Positions 8,096 through 16,168 of a stretch of DNA of 37,949 nucleotides are shown piece by piece; position 1 is the stretch's first letter, and every line of letters begins with the position of its first letter. The DNA comes from Bacteroidota bacterium (lineage in GTDB: Bacteria > Spirochaetota > Spirochaetia > JABMQR01): positions 1-37,949 of the forward strand of contig JABMQR010000016.1 in assembly GCA_013202335.1 (NCBI GenBank). Direction: 5' to 3'. The position numbers were made by a program, and so were the translations under genes. The notes beneath the pieces are model-generated. The model was given only the letters and a program-made list of their open reading frames with translations, did not search any database and was not told where the DNA came from.

Positions 8096-9616
8096 TTAAC
8101 TCAAAGCCATGTGCATAATCTTATCCTGAGCAGCTTCGTCTCTGTTGAGAACCCCTTTAATCCTACCCTCATTCATAACATATATGCGGTCTGCCATGCC
8201 TATTGCTTCCGGCATTTCCGAGGAGATCATAATAATGCTCTTCCCCTGGCTCGCCAGATCGTTCAGGATGGTGTAAATCTCATATTTAGCCCCGACATCA
8301 ATTCCCCGGGTGGGTTCGTCAACAATAAAAATCTGTGGATCAGCCAGAAGACAGCGGCTTAGTACAACCTTCTGCTGATTCCCTCCGCTTAGATTCCGCA
8401 CCAGCTGCAGAAGAGTCGGTGTCTTTATATTGAGGGTCTCTTTCAGACGCTCGGCCTCATGTAGTTCCTGATATACATCAACAACACCAAGCCGTGACAG
8501 CTTCTCCAGGCTAGAGTTTGTGATATTGTTTTTCACTGACTGAATAAGAATAAGTCCCAGATCTTTTCTATCTTCAGAGACATACCCAACCCCCTGCTTT
8601 ATGGCCTCTTTAGGGGTCCTGATTATAGTCTCTTTCCCATTTATACTAATTGTTCCCACAGAGCTCGAACCGTAGGACTTGCCGAAAATACTCATCATCA
8701 ACTCTGTCCTGCCGGCTCCCATTGGTCCGCAAAAAGCAAGAATCTCACCTTTTCGTACAAAGAATGAAGCATTATCCACAATCTTCAGACTGTGATACTC
8801 CGGGTGAAAAACGGTCCAGTCCTTAATCTCAAACACCACATCCCCGATATCCGGTGTCTTTGGGGGATAGAGATGCTTCATATCACGACCTACCATATCT
8901 TTGATGATCATCGCCTTGGTCACTTTCTTCTTTTGTGTATCATAACTGCAAATCGACTTACCATCCCGAAGCACAGTAATAGCATCAGCTATTTTCAGCA
9001 CCTCGTCAAGTTTGTGTGAAATCATAATGCAGGTCATACCCTCTTTCTTCAGTTCCAGAATCAAATTCAGAAGGTTCTCACTCTCTTCATCATTTAGGGA
9101 TGCAGTAGGTTCATCAAGAATGAGCAATTCGGTTTTTCTTGATAGTGCCCGTGCAATCTCCACAAGCTGCTGCTTCCCAACTCCCATCTTGCTGACAATG
9201 GTTTCAGGAGGATCCTTCAAACCCACCCTCTTCAGAAAAGGCCTGGATTCTTCAAGCAGGTCATCCCATTTTATAATGCCGAATTTTTGTTTACGGTGAC
9301 CGAGAAACATATTTTCATAGATTGATAAGTAGGGGCTGAGAGCCAACTCCTGATGCATGATGGTAAGTCCTACTTTTTCACTATCCCGAATACTGCGGAA
9401 GTGCATCTCATCACTATGCATAAAGACTTTCCCTTCATAATCACCTTTCGGATATACACCGCTGACTACACCCATTAAAGTGGATTTCCCGGCACCGTTC
9501 TCTCCGCACAAACAATGAATCTCGCCTTTCCGTACCTTGAAATTGACATTATCCAGTGCCCTCACACCCGGAAAATCTTTTGTAATATTTTCAACTACCA
9601 GAATATCTTCATTCAC
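8096..9616 (-). CDS. gguA: sugar ABC transporter ATP-binding protein, GguA (MmsA) type
   Basis: A 506-residue protein with two fused ATPase domains, as in RbsA/XylG/MglA. The first half has Walker A GENGAGKST (38-46) and Walker B with LLILDEPTASL. Its signature region reads GVGKQQLVEIARAL, where most relatives have SVGQQQ. The second half has a degenerate P-loop (CGPMGAGRTELMMSIFG), as is normal in this family, with signature LSGGNQQKVVLSR and IFIVDEPTRGIDVGAK. It energises import through GguB. Its ATG is preceded by AGGAAG about 10 bases upstream. A strong hairpin at 9643-9665 separates it from chvE, which usually means more binding protein than ATPase is made. Confidence 0.9.
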   Translation of the reverse strand: MNEDILVVENITKDFPGVRALDNVNFKVRKGEIHCLCGENGAGKSTLMGVVSGVYPKGDYEGKVFMHSDEMHFRSIRDSEKVGLTIMHQELALSPYLSIYENMFLGHRKQKFGIIKWDDLLEESRPFLKRVGLKDPPETIVSKMGVGKQQLVEIARALSRKTELLILDEPTASLNDEESENLLNLILELKKEGMTCIMISHKLDEVLKIADAITVLRDGKSICSYDTQKKKVTKAMIIKDMVGRDMKHLYPPKTPDIGDVVFEIKDWTVFHPEYHSLKIVDNASFFVRKGEILAFCGPMGAGRTELMMSIFGKSYGSSSVGTISINGKETIIRTPKEAIKQGVGYVSEDRKDLGLILIQSVKNNITNSSLEKLSRLGVVDVYQELHEAERLKETLNIKTPTLLQLVRNLSGGNQQKVVLSRCLLADPQIFIVDEPTRGIDVGAKYEIYTILNDLASQGKSIIMISSEMPEAIGMADRIYVMNEGRIKGVLNRDEAAQDKIMHMALS

Positions 9617-9642
9617 TGCACACTTCCTGTCAGTATATATAG

Positions 9643-9665
9643 AGCGGCATCATAGTGATGCCGCT
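9643..9665. repeat. intercistronic hairpin between chvE and gguA
   Basis: AGCGGCATCA-TAG-TGATGCCGCT is a perfect 10-base-pair stem with a 3-base loop, lying between the binding-protein gene and the ATPase gene of one operon. No T-run follows on the minus strand, so it is not a simple terminator. Such hairpins commonly protect the upstream message from 3' exonucleases, which raises the binding-protein level (known from malE-malF). Applying that here is inference. Confidence 0.6.
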
Positions 9666-9701
9666 ATCAATTATACCATCTCTTAATAAGTTTTGAATCA
9701 G

Positions 9702-10796
9702 CTACTTAATATCTTCTGCTGAGTAGTAACCGCTGTCAATCATTATTTCCTGAAAATTATCCAGGGTTACATTAACCGGTTCGAGAAGATAGGATTTAAC
9801 AAGCTTCTTTCCTGTGTCATATGCTTCTGTATCCAGACGTGCTCCTGCGATCTGGGGAGTCTCCCCTTTCAAGAGTGCGTCAGCAAGTTTGATAGCTGCT
9901 GCTGCAAGATCTCGGGTGTCTTTGAATACGGTCATATACTGTTTTCCGTCCCTGATGTACTGTATAGAAGCAACTTCACCATCCTGTCCTGTTACTACGG
10001 GAAGTTTATCGATTGTATTGTATTTAGCATCTGTGGATAGAGCTTCAATGATTGCCCGTGCAAGAGTATCATTCGGAGCAAGTACTGCGTCAAGAACTAC
10101 GTTCTTTGCATCATTACCCAGAAGATTTTCCATTCTGGTTTTTGCAATATCTGCTCTCCAGTTCTCAGTAGCAATACGGGTAAAATCAGAGCTGGAAGAG
10201 TCCAGCGGAGCTGGTCCTACAAGTTTAACCACACCGGACTCAACATATGGCCTGAGTATGGACATTGCGCCATCAAAGAAGACATTTGCATTGTTGTCTG
10301 TAGGTGACCCGGCAAACTGGGTGATGTATTTAGGATTTGCCGCAGTTGCAGCCTTAAGATTGAGAGCTTCCTCAATCGCCATACCCTGGAACTGACCAAC
10401 TTTGAAATTATCAAAGGTGATATAGTAGTCGTAGTCATCCGAATCCTGAATGAGACGGTCATAGGCAATTACGATTACACCGTCATCAGCGGCACTGCTT
10501 ACAACGGAAACAACACCGGTGTTGATTGAGCCAACTATCAGAAGTTTTGCACCTTTCGTGATAAAGTCCTCAATCTGCTGATTCTGCTTACCCTGGTCTG
10601 CATCCCCAAAGGCAACTTCTGCGTTATACCCCATAGCCGTTGCATCTTCCAGCAAGGCTGCTCCATCACGCTGCCATCTCTCTACATGGGTTTCAGGCAT
10701 TGCAAGCCCGATATCAAGTTTCTCAGCAGCACCTTGTGCAACCAATGCACCCATGGCCAACATGATAATTAAACATGTCACAACTAGTTTTTTCAT
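9702..10796 (-). CDS. chvE: periplasmic multiple-sugar-binding protein, ChvE type
   Basis: A 364-residue solute-binding protein of the Peripla_BP_4 class. A signal peptide is visible (KKLVVTCLIIMLAMGALVAQ, cut near GAAEKLD). The mature part begins with the ligand-domain pattern IGLAMPETHVERWQRDGAAL and contains VIAYDRLIQ and VVTGQDGEVASIQYI, which place it in the ChvE/XylF-like group. It delivers sugar to GguA/GguB. ChvE of Agrobacterium binds several aldoses; the neighbouring lyxose isomerase and XylF-like protein suggest pentoses or related sugars, but the ligand cannot be read here. The gene has its own promoter at 10887-10915, and its leader can base-pair with its ribosome-binding site. 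Confidence 0.9.
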   Translation of the reverse strand: MKKLVVTCLIIMLAMGALVAQGAAEKLDIGLAMPETHVERWQRDGAALLEDATAMGYNAEVAFGDADQGKQNQQIEDFITKGAKLLIVGSINTGVVSVVSSAADDGVIVIAYDRLIQDSDDYDYYITFDNFKVGQFQGMAIEEALNLKAATAANPKYITQFAGSPTDNNANVFFDGAMSILRPYVESGVVKLVGPAPLDSSSSDFTRIATENWRADIAKTRMENLLGNDAKNVVLDAVLAPNDTLARAIIEALSTDAKYNTIDKLPVVTGQDGEVASIQYIRDGKQYMTVFKDTRDLAAAAIKLADALLKGETPQIAGARLDTEAYDTGKKLVKSYLLEPVNVTLDNFQEIMIDSGYYSAEDIK

Positions 10797-10800
10797 AACA

Positions 10801-10864
10801 ACTCCTCTAATGATTTTTTTCTAATATCAGTATGAGGCAGAGTTTTCATCCATTAAAGAGGAGT
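10801..10864 (-). promoter_or_regulatory. chvE leader with a sequestered Shine-Dalgarno sequence
   Basis: In the minus-strand transcript the leader carries ACUCCUCUUUAAUG (10864-10851). After a 38-base loop follows CAUUAGAGGAGU (10812-10801), which contains the ribosome-binding site of chvE. The two arms pair over 8 continuous base pairs plus 4 more beyond a 2-base bulge. This would close the Shine-Dalgarno sequence until something opens it, such as a protein, an RNA, temperature or a ligand. The pairing is read directly; the regulation is inferred. Confidence 0.5.
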
Positions 10865-10886
10865 ATTTTGACAGTTTCTCCATTTT

Positions 10887-10915
10887 ATTACACTATCAGA
10901 ATATTTTTTTGTTAA
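10887..10915 (-). promoter_or_regulatory. promoter of chvE-gguA-gguB
   Basis: On the minus strand, -35 TTAACA (10915-10910) and -10 TGTAAT (10892-10887) are spaced by 17 bases. Each box matches five of six consensus positions. It lies just after the stop codon of the XylF-like gene and gives a leader of about 84 bases, which holds the structure at 10801-10864. Confidence 0.6.
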
Positions 10916-10940
10916 GGCTAGCAATATTATGACATCAAAA

Positions 10941-12038
10941 TTATTCTGGTGCATTCCTATACACATCTGCAGCAGAATGAAATCCATCTTTTACTACGGT
11001 TTTATCCATATTCTCCGGATAGACTGCAATCGGAACTTCCAGATAATAGGGAACAGGTGTGCCGCTGTTATTTTCAATATACCTGTCCGGGGCTGGTAAT
11101 GTACCATTGACAATACTCACAGCCAGTTCTGCCGCCCGGCTTGCAAGCTTCTCGATCGGTTTATATACCGTCATCAGCTGCAGCCCCTCAACTACCCGCT
11201 GACAGGAGAGAAGATCAGCATCCTGTCCAACCACTGCAACCTTCCCGGCAAGCCGGCGCTCTGCAAGAAGCCTGATAGCCGCATTTGCAAGCTGATCGTT
11301 TCCCGCTGAAATTGCATCAATATCAGTCGTGCGATCCAGTACCTCAAGAATTTTCTCCCGAGCCTCGTCCGAACTCCACTCCTGCAGCCAAATCTCTTCA
11401 ACCAGTTCAATTTTCCCATCATCAATTAAGGGATCAATAATCTCATGAAGACCAGTATTCACCTCAAAACTGTTATTATCCTTAACTGAACCATTCACAA
11501 TAAGGTATTTGCCCTCCGGCACCTCAGCAGTAAGCGCCTTCCCAAACAGCCGTCCCACTTCCTGATTATCAAAAGAGATGAAGGCGGTAATCGGTACCCC
11601 CTGGATTAGACGATCATAGGCAATAACCGGAATCTTCTGATCATTCACCGATTTCACCACCCCGGCCAGCAAGTCTGTATCATGAGCCAGCACCACCAGA
11701 ATATCTATATCGTTCTTCATTAGATACTCAATCTGATCAATCTGCGCCTGAGTTCCCCCAGCAGAAAGCTGCATCATAACCTCAGCTCCGAGTTTACGCG
11801 CTGTTTCAGAGAATATTTTAATGTCCTTGTTCCATCGTTCAATAATAAAAGTATCGGTTGCAATGGAAAAACCTATTTTGATCGGATCATCAGCACCTCG
11901 CTCCACATCGCCGGAAACTGTCCTGTTTTCAGCACCTCCGCATCCTGCAAAAAGCAGCAGTACCATTACAAAACAGAACACGCCAACAACCTGTCGTTTT
12001 CGACGATCAGATTTACGAACCTTCTCTGGTCTGTTCAT
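10941..12038 (-). CDS. XylF-like sugar-binding lipoprotein, last gene of the sensing operon
   Basis: A 365-residue periplasmic binding protein. A basic N-terminus and a hydrophobic stretch end in a lipobox (LLLFAGC), so it should be lipid-anchored. The fold region shows IGFSIATDTFIIERWNKDI, VIAYDRLIQGVPITAFISFD and AVVGQDADLLSCQRVVEGL, close in pattern to D-xylose-binding XylF and to the neighbouring ChvE protein. Its ATG overlaps the stop of the YesN gene as ATGA, with GAGGAG upstream, so it is translated together with the regulator. Being anchored and tied to the sensor genes, it may feed the kinase rather than, or as well as, the transporter. That role is inference. Confidence 0.8.
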   Translation of the reverse strand: MNRPEKVRKSDRRKRQVVGVFCFVMVLLLFAGCGGAENRTVSGDVERGADDPIKIGFSIATDTFIIERWNKDIKIFSETARKLGAEVMMQLSAGGTQAQIDQIEYLMKNDIDILVVLAHDTDLLAGVVKSVNDQKIPVIAYDRLIQGVPITAFISFDNQEVGRLFGKALTAEVPEGKYLIVNGSVKDNNSFEVNTGLHEIIDPLIDDGKIELVEEIWLQEWSSDEAREKILEVLDRTTDIDAISAGNDQLANAAIRLLAERRLAGKVAVVGQDADLLSCQRVVEGLQLMTVYKPIEKLASRAAELAVSIVNGTLPAPDRYIENNSGTPVPYYLEVPIAVYPENMDKTVVKDGFHSAADVYRNAPE

Positions 12039-13555
12039 CTTAACTCCTCTTCCCGCATATAGAGCGTAGGGGTAACTCCCTTGTATTTTTTAAAAATTTT
12101 ACTGAAGTAATTTGGATCCTGATACCCCACCGCATTCGCTACCTCCTTAACCGAAGTATCCAGATTCTTCAACAGTTCTTCGGCATGAGCGAGACGCACT
12201 CCTGTAAGATAATCTACAAAATTAGTCTGAAGATGTTCAGAAAACAGCCTGCTGAGATAGGCCGGTGAGACATTACACACTTCTGCTGTTGAACTGAGCT
12301 GTATGGGTTCTGAATATCCGGAATGAAGATACGCAAGAGCCTTTCTCAACGGCAGAGGACGGCTCTCTTTTCTGATTTCACTATTTAAATCCCCGAGAAT
12401 CCTTACCCCCCATCCGGCCCATGTATGAAATTGATCCCGATTTGAGAAAGAGAGAATGTCGCGCACCGGATCGAATGGAATTTTCAGAGGTACCCCCTTG
12501 CCGACGAATTGCAGCAAATCATCAATTAAAAGCGTAAAAAGCTGGATCATTTTCCCTGAGGCTATCGAAAAGGAGCATGTATGAAAAATAAACTCCTCAA
12601 AATTGGCAAACTGATCCAGAACCGCTAATGATCCCCGCGAATCCACCCCGGCAGCCACCTTACGCAGCTCATTTATCATATTCTGTTCCTGATTCATTCT
12701 GGCAGCAAGATCATCTCCCATGGTAAAGGGCTGCATCGCTTCATTGCAGGAGATATGCAGCTCATTATAGTTCCTGAAAGTTCCTATCCCCAATGTATAT
12801 TCAGTATCTTTTGGAACAACAGACTCCAAGACATGCGTACATATACTCCGCAGCCGATAGCCGTTATCATCTTCCGATACAAAAACCAGAAGTTTCCCCA
12901 GATAATCTGAGGACAGACACTGGTATTTATACTGCAGCCGGGAAATAAAGCTTTTATACGCATCCTGAATACTCTGCTCATTCCCTCCATCCGGATACAT
13001 TTGGAGCAGCATCACAGCTCCATCGTCTGAAGGAAAATCAAAAAGTCCTTTATATTTGGCCCACTCCTCATCCTGCAGAGTTTTCCAGGTTAAACGTGAC
13101 AGAAAGTTTTTCTCCTCCCAGGCGTTTGTCTGTATACTCTTTTTCAGCTCTTTAACATGCGATGAGATTTTATCTTTTTTCTGATTAAGAAACTTCCTGG
13201 CCTTTTCCAGAGTATCCTGAAATCTACCGCGGGAGATCGGCTTAACCAGATATTCAAAAACACCGAGCGGTACTGCACGCTTGGCAACATCAAAACGTTC
13301 ATAAGCCGTTGATATAATGTAGAGAATTTCCGGATACTGCCCCTGCAGCTCCTTTATAGTCTCCAACCCGTCGATGCCCGGCATACCAATATCCATAAAT
13401 ATGATGTCCGGATGAACATTCTGCACCATTTCAATCGCTTCATATCCAGATCTGGCCTTTCCGCACAAAGAGAAATGTTCACTGTTTTTCTGAAGCAGAT
13501 AGGAAAAACTATCCAGAACGGGTTCTTCGTCATCAACAATCATAACGTTATACAT
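12035..13555 (-). CDS. YesN-type response regulator with AraC DNA-binding domain
   Basis: A 506-residue regulator. The N-terminal receiver has the acidic pair D8/D9, phospho-acceptor D55 (IIFMDIGMPG) and a conserved lysine in YLVKPISRGRF. A long middle region of about 250 residues of YesN type follows. A C-terminal AraC domain with two HTH motifs occupies about residues 405-500 (VCNVSPAYLSRLFSEHL; VANAVGYQDPNYFSKIFKKY). It is the cognate partner of the overlapping YesM kinase gene, whose end it overlaps by 16 bases with GGAGGAAGAACC before its ATG. It probably activates the chvE-gguAB promoter and perhaps its own operon. It ends in an ATGA overlap with the XylF-like gene. Confidence 0.9.
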   Translation of the reverse strand: MYNVMIVDDEEPVLDSFSYLLQKNSEHFSLCGKARSGYEAIEMVQNVHPDIIFMDIGMPGIDGLETIKELQGQYPEILYIISTAYERFDVAKRAVPLGVFEYLVKPISRGRFQDTLEKARKFLNQKKDKISSHVKELKKSIQTNAWEEKNFLSRLTWKTLQDEEWAKYKGLFDFPSDDGAVMLLQMYPDGGNEQSIQDAYKSFISRLQYKYQCLSSDYLGKLLVFVSEDDNGYRLRSICTHVLESVVPKDTEYTLGIGTFRNYNELHISCNEAMQPFTMGDDLAARMNQEQNMINELRKVAAGVDSRGSLAVLDQFANFEEFIFHTCSFSIASGKMIQLFTLLIDDLLQFVGKGVPLKIPFDPVRDILSFSNRDQFHTWAGWGVRILGDLNSEIRKESRPLPLRKALAYLHSGYSEPIQLSSTAEVCNVSPAYLSRLFSEHLQTNFVDYLTGVRLAHAEELLKNLDTSVKEVANAVGYQDPNYFSKIFKKYKGVTPTLYMREEELR

Positions 13556-15021
13556 GGTTCTTCCTCCATATTGATATTTATCAGTACTTCGGTCCCCTCC
13601 TCCGGGGCGGAGTGAATTTCAATAATTTCCTTGTTGTCCGGATAGAAAAAATAGAGCCGTTGTATGACGTTTTCCAAACCCATTACCTTAGAACTATAGT
13701 CTGATGTTCGTGAAGTGTGCCGCATAAGTGATTCAATAATTTCCGGCTGCATTCCCACTCCATTATCCTTAACCGAAAATCTCATAAACATATCATCCTG
13801 CCAGACTCTTACAATAATACTGCCCTTCCTCTCAACTCCCTTAAACGCATGAATAACCGAATTCTCAACCAGCGGCTGGAGAATCATGGCAGGCACCTGA
13901 TAATCCTGATCCATATCATCCCGCATCTTCAAATTGAGGCTCAGAGATCGTGGAAACCGTATATTAAGAATATAGAAATATGATCTCAACCCCTCCATCT
14001 CATGCCGTAAAGGAACAAAAAGTTTCCGCTCCCGTATATTATGACGGAAAAAATCGGCCAGGTGCTCCATAAATTCAGCGGTTTTATCGGCCTCTTCCAT
14101 AATAGCGAGCTGCACACCGGTATTGATGGTATTAAACAGAAAATGAGGGTTCATCTGCGCCTGCATGGTATAGAGCTCCATTCTCTTCAGCAGCTGCTCC
14201 ATTTTCAAATTTCTCAATTTTTCGTTCAGGTATTCCTGTTCAATGGTTTTTTGTTTCTGAATTTCAGTAATATATTGACTGATATCATTTTTCATCCGGT
14301 TAAAGGTCTCGACCACCCTGCTGACCTCAGCTACCGCTTCAATATGGATATCCGCTACAGAGAAGTTCCCCTTCGACAACTCTTCAGCTGTTGTGGAAAG
14401 CAGGTACATGGGTTCAGTAATTTTATTCAGGGAATACATCATCCAGCATATTGCCCAAATAAATGCGAAAATAATAACCAGCAAATTCCAGAACTGCAGC
14501 TGCCGGGAGACCTTAATAACCCGCTCATAACCGGCCAGTTGTTCCCGAAACCCCAGCAGACTTATTTTATCTATTTGTGAGCTTATATATTGATTCATGT
14601 TCTCCATGGTCTCATACAACTGCGTATATTCACTGATGGCACTTCCGCGCTTTTCCTGAATAGCGGTGTCTATCATATCAAGATAAGCTCCAAGCAGGTG
14701 ATAGACTTCCCGCACAGAAAGATCAACCTGATCATGCAGTATAGGCTGATCATCAGGAATCATGCTTCTCAGGGTTTGCTCTTTTATAAGGAGTGAAGCC
14801 AGTGCTTTTGAAGATCGGCTGGAAAGATAATCAAGAAAAGGGGTCCTGATCTCTTCGATTTCCTCCTGTAACTCCTGAAAGAACCGTTCAGTTCTGAACT
14901 GCGTATCAACTATTTTTTGTATACGCCAGGAAATAAAAAGGATAAATGACATTGAGACAACGATAACCAGGAGACTTGCCCCCACGTTCAGGAAAAGCTG
15001 AGCCTGCAGGGATTTTTTCAT
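13540..15021 (-). CDS. YesM-type sensor histidine kinase
   Basis: A 493-residue membrane kinase. Transmembrane helices lie at about 13-33 and 178-197, enclosing a mostly helical extracytoplasmic sensor of about 145 residues. A HAMP linker follows (198-250), then the His_kinase domain with H293 (QMNPHFLFNTINTG) and an ATPase domain at about 385-490 (LQPLVENSVIHAFKG, VKDNGVGM). The periplasmic part is too small to be a sugar-binding domain itself, so it most likely reads sugar occupancy through the binding protein encoded just upstream, whose stop it overlaps as ATGA. Its partner is the overlapping YesN regulator. Confidence 0.9.
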   Translation of the reverse strand: MKKSLQAQLFLNVGASLLVIVVSMSFILFISWRIQKIVDTQFRTERFFQELQEEIEEIRTPFLDYLSSRSSKALASLLIKEQTLRSMIPDDQPILHDQVDLSVREVYHLLGAYLDMIDTAIQEKRGSAISEYTQLYETMENMNQYISSQIDKISLLGFREQLAGYERVIKVSRQLQFWNLLVIIFAFIWAICWMMYSLNKITEPMYLLSTTAEELSKGNFSVADIHIEAVAEVSRVVETFNRMKNDISQYITEIQKQKTIEQEYLNEKLRNLKMEQLLKRMELYTMQAQMNPHFLFNTINTGVQLAIMEEADKTAEFMEHLADFFRHNIRERKLFVPLRHEMEGLRSYFYILNIRFPRSLSLNLKMRDDMDQDYQVPAMILQPLVENSVIHAFKGVERKGSIIVRVWQDDMFMRFSVKDNGVGMQPEIIESLMRHTSRTSDYSSKVMGLENVIQRLYFFYPDNKEIIEIHSAPEEGTEVLININMEEEPCITL

Positions 15022-16010
15022 TGAGCTTCTCCTTTCACACCCGTCTGAACGGTATCAAGGTTTTCTTTTGTGATGATTTCCACTCCGGTATCAACATAGC
15101 TCTCTGACTGTCCCTCATCGCTGAGAGATTTTAGTACTTTCACGGCATTATACCCTATTTCTACCGGAAATACGGCAATGGTTCCAGTGATTATTCCTTT
15201 TCCAATATTATCCAGTATTGGTTCATCTGTTCCAAATCCGATTATCCTGACAGAACCAACAAGGTTCATATCAATAAGGACCTGAGTTGCCGCCAGAGTA
15301 TCATTTGTATCGGTAAATACTATGGTATTGATATCCGGTTCGTTTCGTAATATCTGGTATGTCAGATTTTCTGCATCCAGTGGATTCAGATCTGTCACCA
15401 TCACTGTCAAAAGTTCTATGCCCCTTTCTCCCAGAGCAGATCGTATTCCCATCTCCACGAGTTCTTTTTCTGATAATATTCCGGGTGATTTTTCACTGTA
15501 GACTACTGCCATTTGTAAAGGCTGATCATTATTCCGTCCTGCGAGTTCTCCGATTTTTTTACCCAGGTCAAAGTTATTTGTTCCTACAAACGGCCAGGGA
15601 GATCTGTCTGATAATCCATGTTCTATCAGCACTATGGGTATTCCGGCTTTATTTATTTCACTCAGCTCGAGTTGTGCAGACTGTTCATCAATACTCGGAT
15701 AGACGATAATTCCATCCATTCCGAAATATTTGGCCATAAAGAAATCTGTTGTATCATTTCCAATTGGATGAAAAGAGAGGGCACAGTCAAATTCTTCTGC
15801 GGCTGCCCGGGCGCCTGTTACCACGTCCTGAAAAAAGATGTAGGTGTTTTCCGGGAGAAATACACCAAAATGGTACTCGGCGGTCTCTCCTGGTGCTGTT
15901 TGTTCCCTGGATGCTTTTGATAGATTGAAGATGGTTAGGGCGGAGAATGCCAGAGCTGCAGCAAATAATATTCCTGATAAGAGTGCTATGATTTTAACTA
16001 TGTTTTTCAC
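15018..16010 (-). CDS. membrane-anchored RbsB-like binding protein, likely sugar sensor subunit
   Basis: A 330-residue periplasmic-binding-protein-like protein. The start is GTG 16010, with AGGA 7 bases upstream. Residues 6-30 form one hydrophobic segment (IIALLSGILFAAALAFSALT) without a clear cleavage site or lipobox, so it probably stays anchored. The rest follows the Peripla_BP_4 pattern: FGVFLPENTYIFFQDVVTGA, DGIIVYPSIDEQ, IPIVLIEHGLS, FVGTNNFDLGKKIGELAGR and IIGFGTDEPILDNIGKG. Its end overlaps the YesM kinase gene by 4 bases. Binding proteins encoded directly before a LytS/YesM kinase act as the sensing subunit in XylFII-LytS and related systems. A MITE-like element lies 19 bases upstream of the start and cuts it off from the lyxose isomerase gene. 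Confidence 0.8.
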   Translation of the reverse strand: MKNIVKIIALLSGILFAAALAFSALTIFNLSKASREQTAPGETAEYHFGVFLPENTYIFFQDVVTGARAAAEEFDCALSFHPIGNDTTDFFMAKYFGMDGIIVYPSIDEQSAQLELSEINKAGIPIVLIEHGLSDRSPWPFVGTNNFDLGKKIGELAGRNNDQPLQMAVVYSEKSPGILSEKELVEMGIRSALGERGIELLTVMVTDLNPLDAENLTYQILRNEPDINTIVFTDTNDTLAATQVLIDMNLVGSVRIIGFGTDEPILDNIGKGIITGTIAVFPVEIGYNAVKVLKSLSDEGQSESYVDTGVEIITKENLDTVQTGVKGEAQ

Positions 16011-16029
16011 ATTGCTGTCCTATAAATAT

Positions 16030-16168
16030 GGTAGTGTTCAGAAGCGTGCAGGTCCTCCTGCAAAGAAGACTTATGAGCAATTAGCAGAAACTGAACATAC
16101 CTGCATAAAGGTTTAACACCTTTATAAATCACCTATTATCATTTACCTGCACGCTTCTGAACACTACC
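16030..16168. mobile_element. MITE-like element A (139 bp), relative of the insertion sequence at 23018-24452
   Basis: Perfect 24-base terminal inverted repeats (16030-16053 and 16145-16168) begin GGTAGTGTTC and end GAAGCGTGCAGGT. They enclose 91 bases with no gene. The ends match those of the insertion sequence apart from one or two bases, so its transposase could act on it. The inside holds a perfect hairpin (ATAAAGGT/ACCTTTAT, 16105-16125). The right end contains the stop codon of the lyxose isomerase gene. No clear target-site duplication is visible; CCTATAA occurs at 16019-16025 and 16167-16173, but not symmetrically about the ends. Confidence 0.8.

Noticed and set aside
14041..14580. 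A 179-codon plus-strand frame opposite the YesM kinase gene
   Set aside because: Its composition mirrors the kinase on the other strand and no start signal is present.
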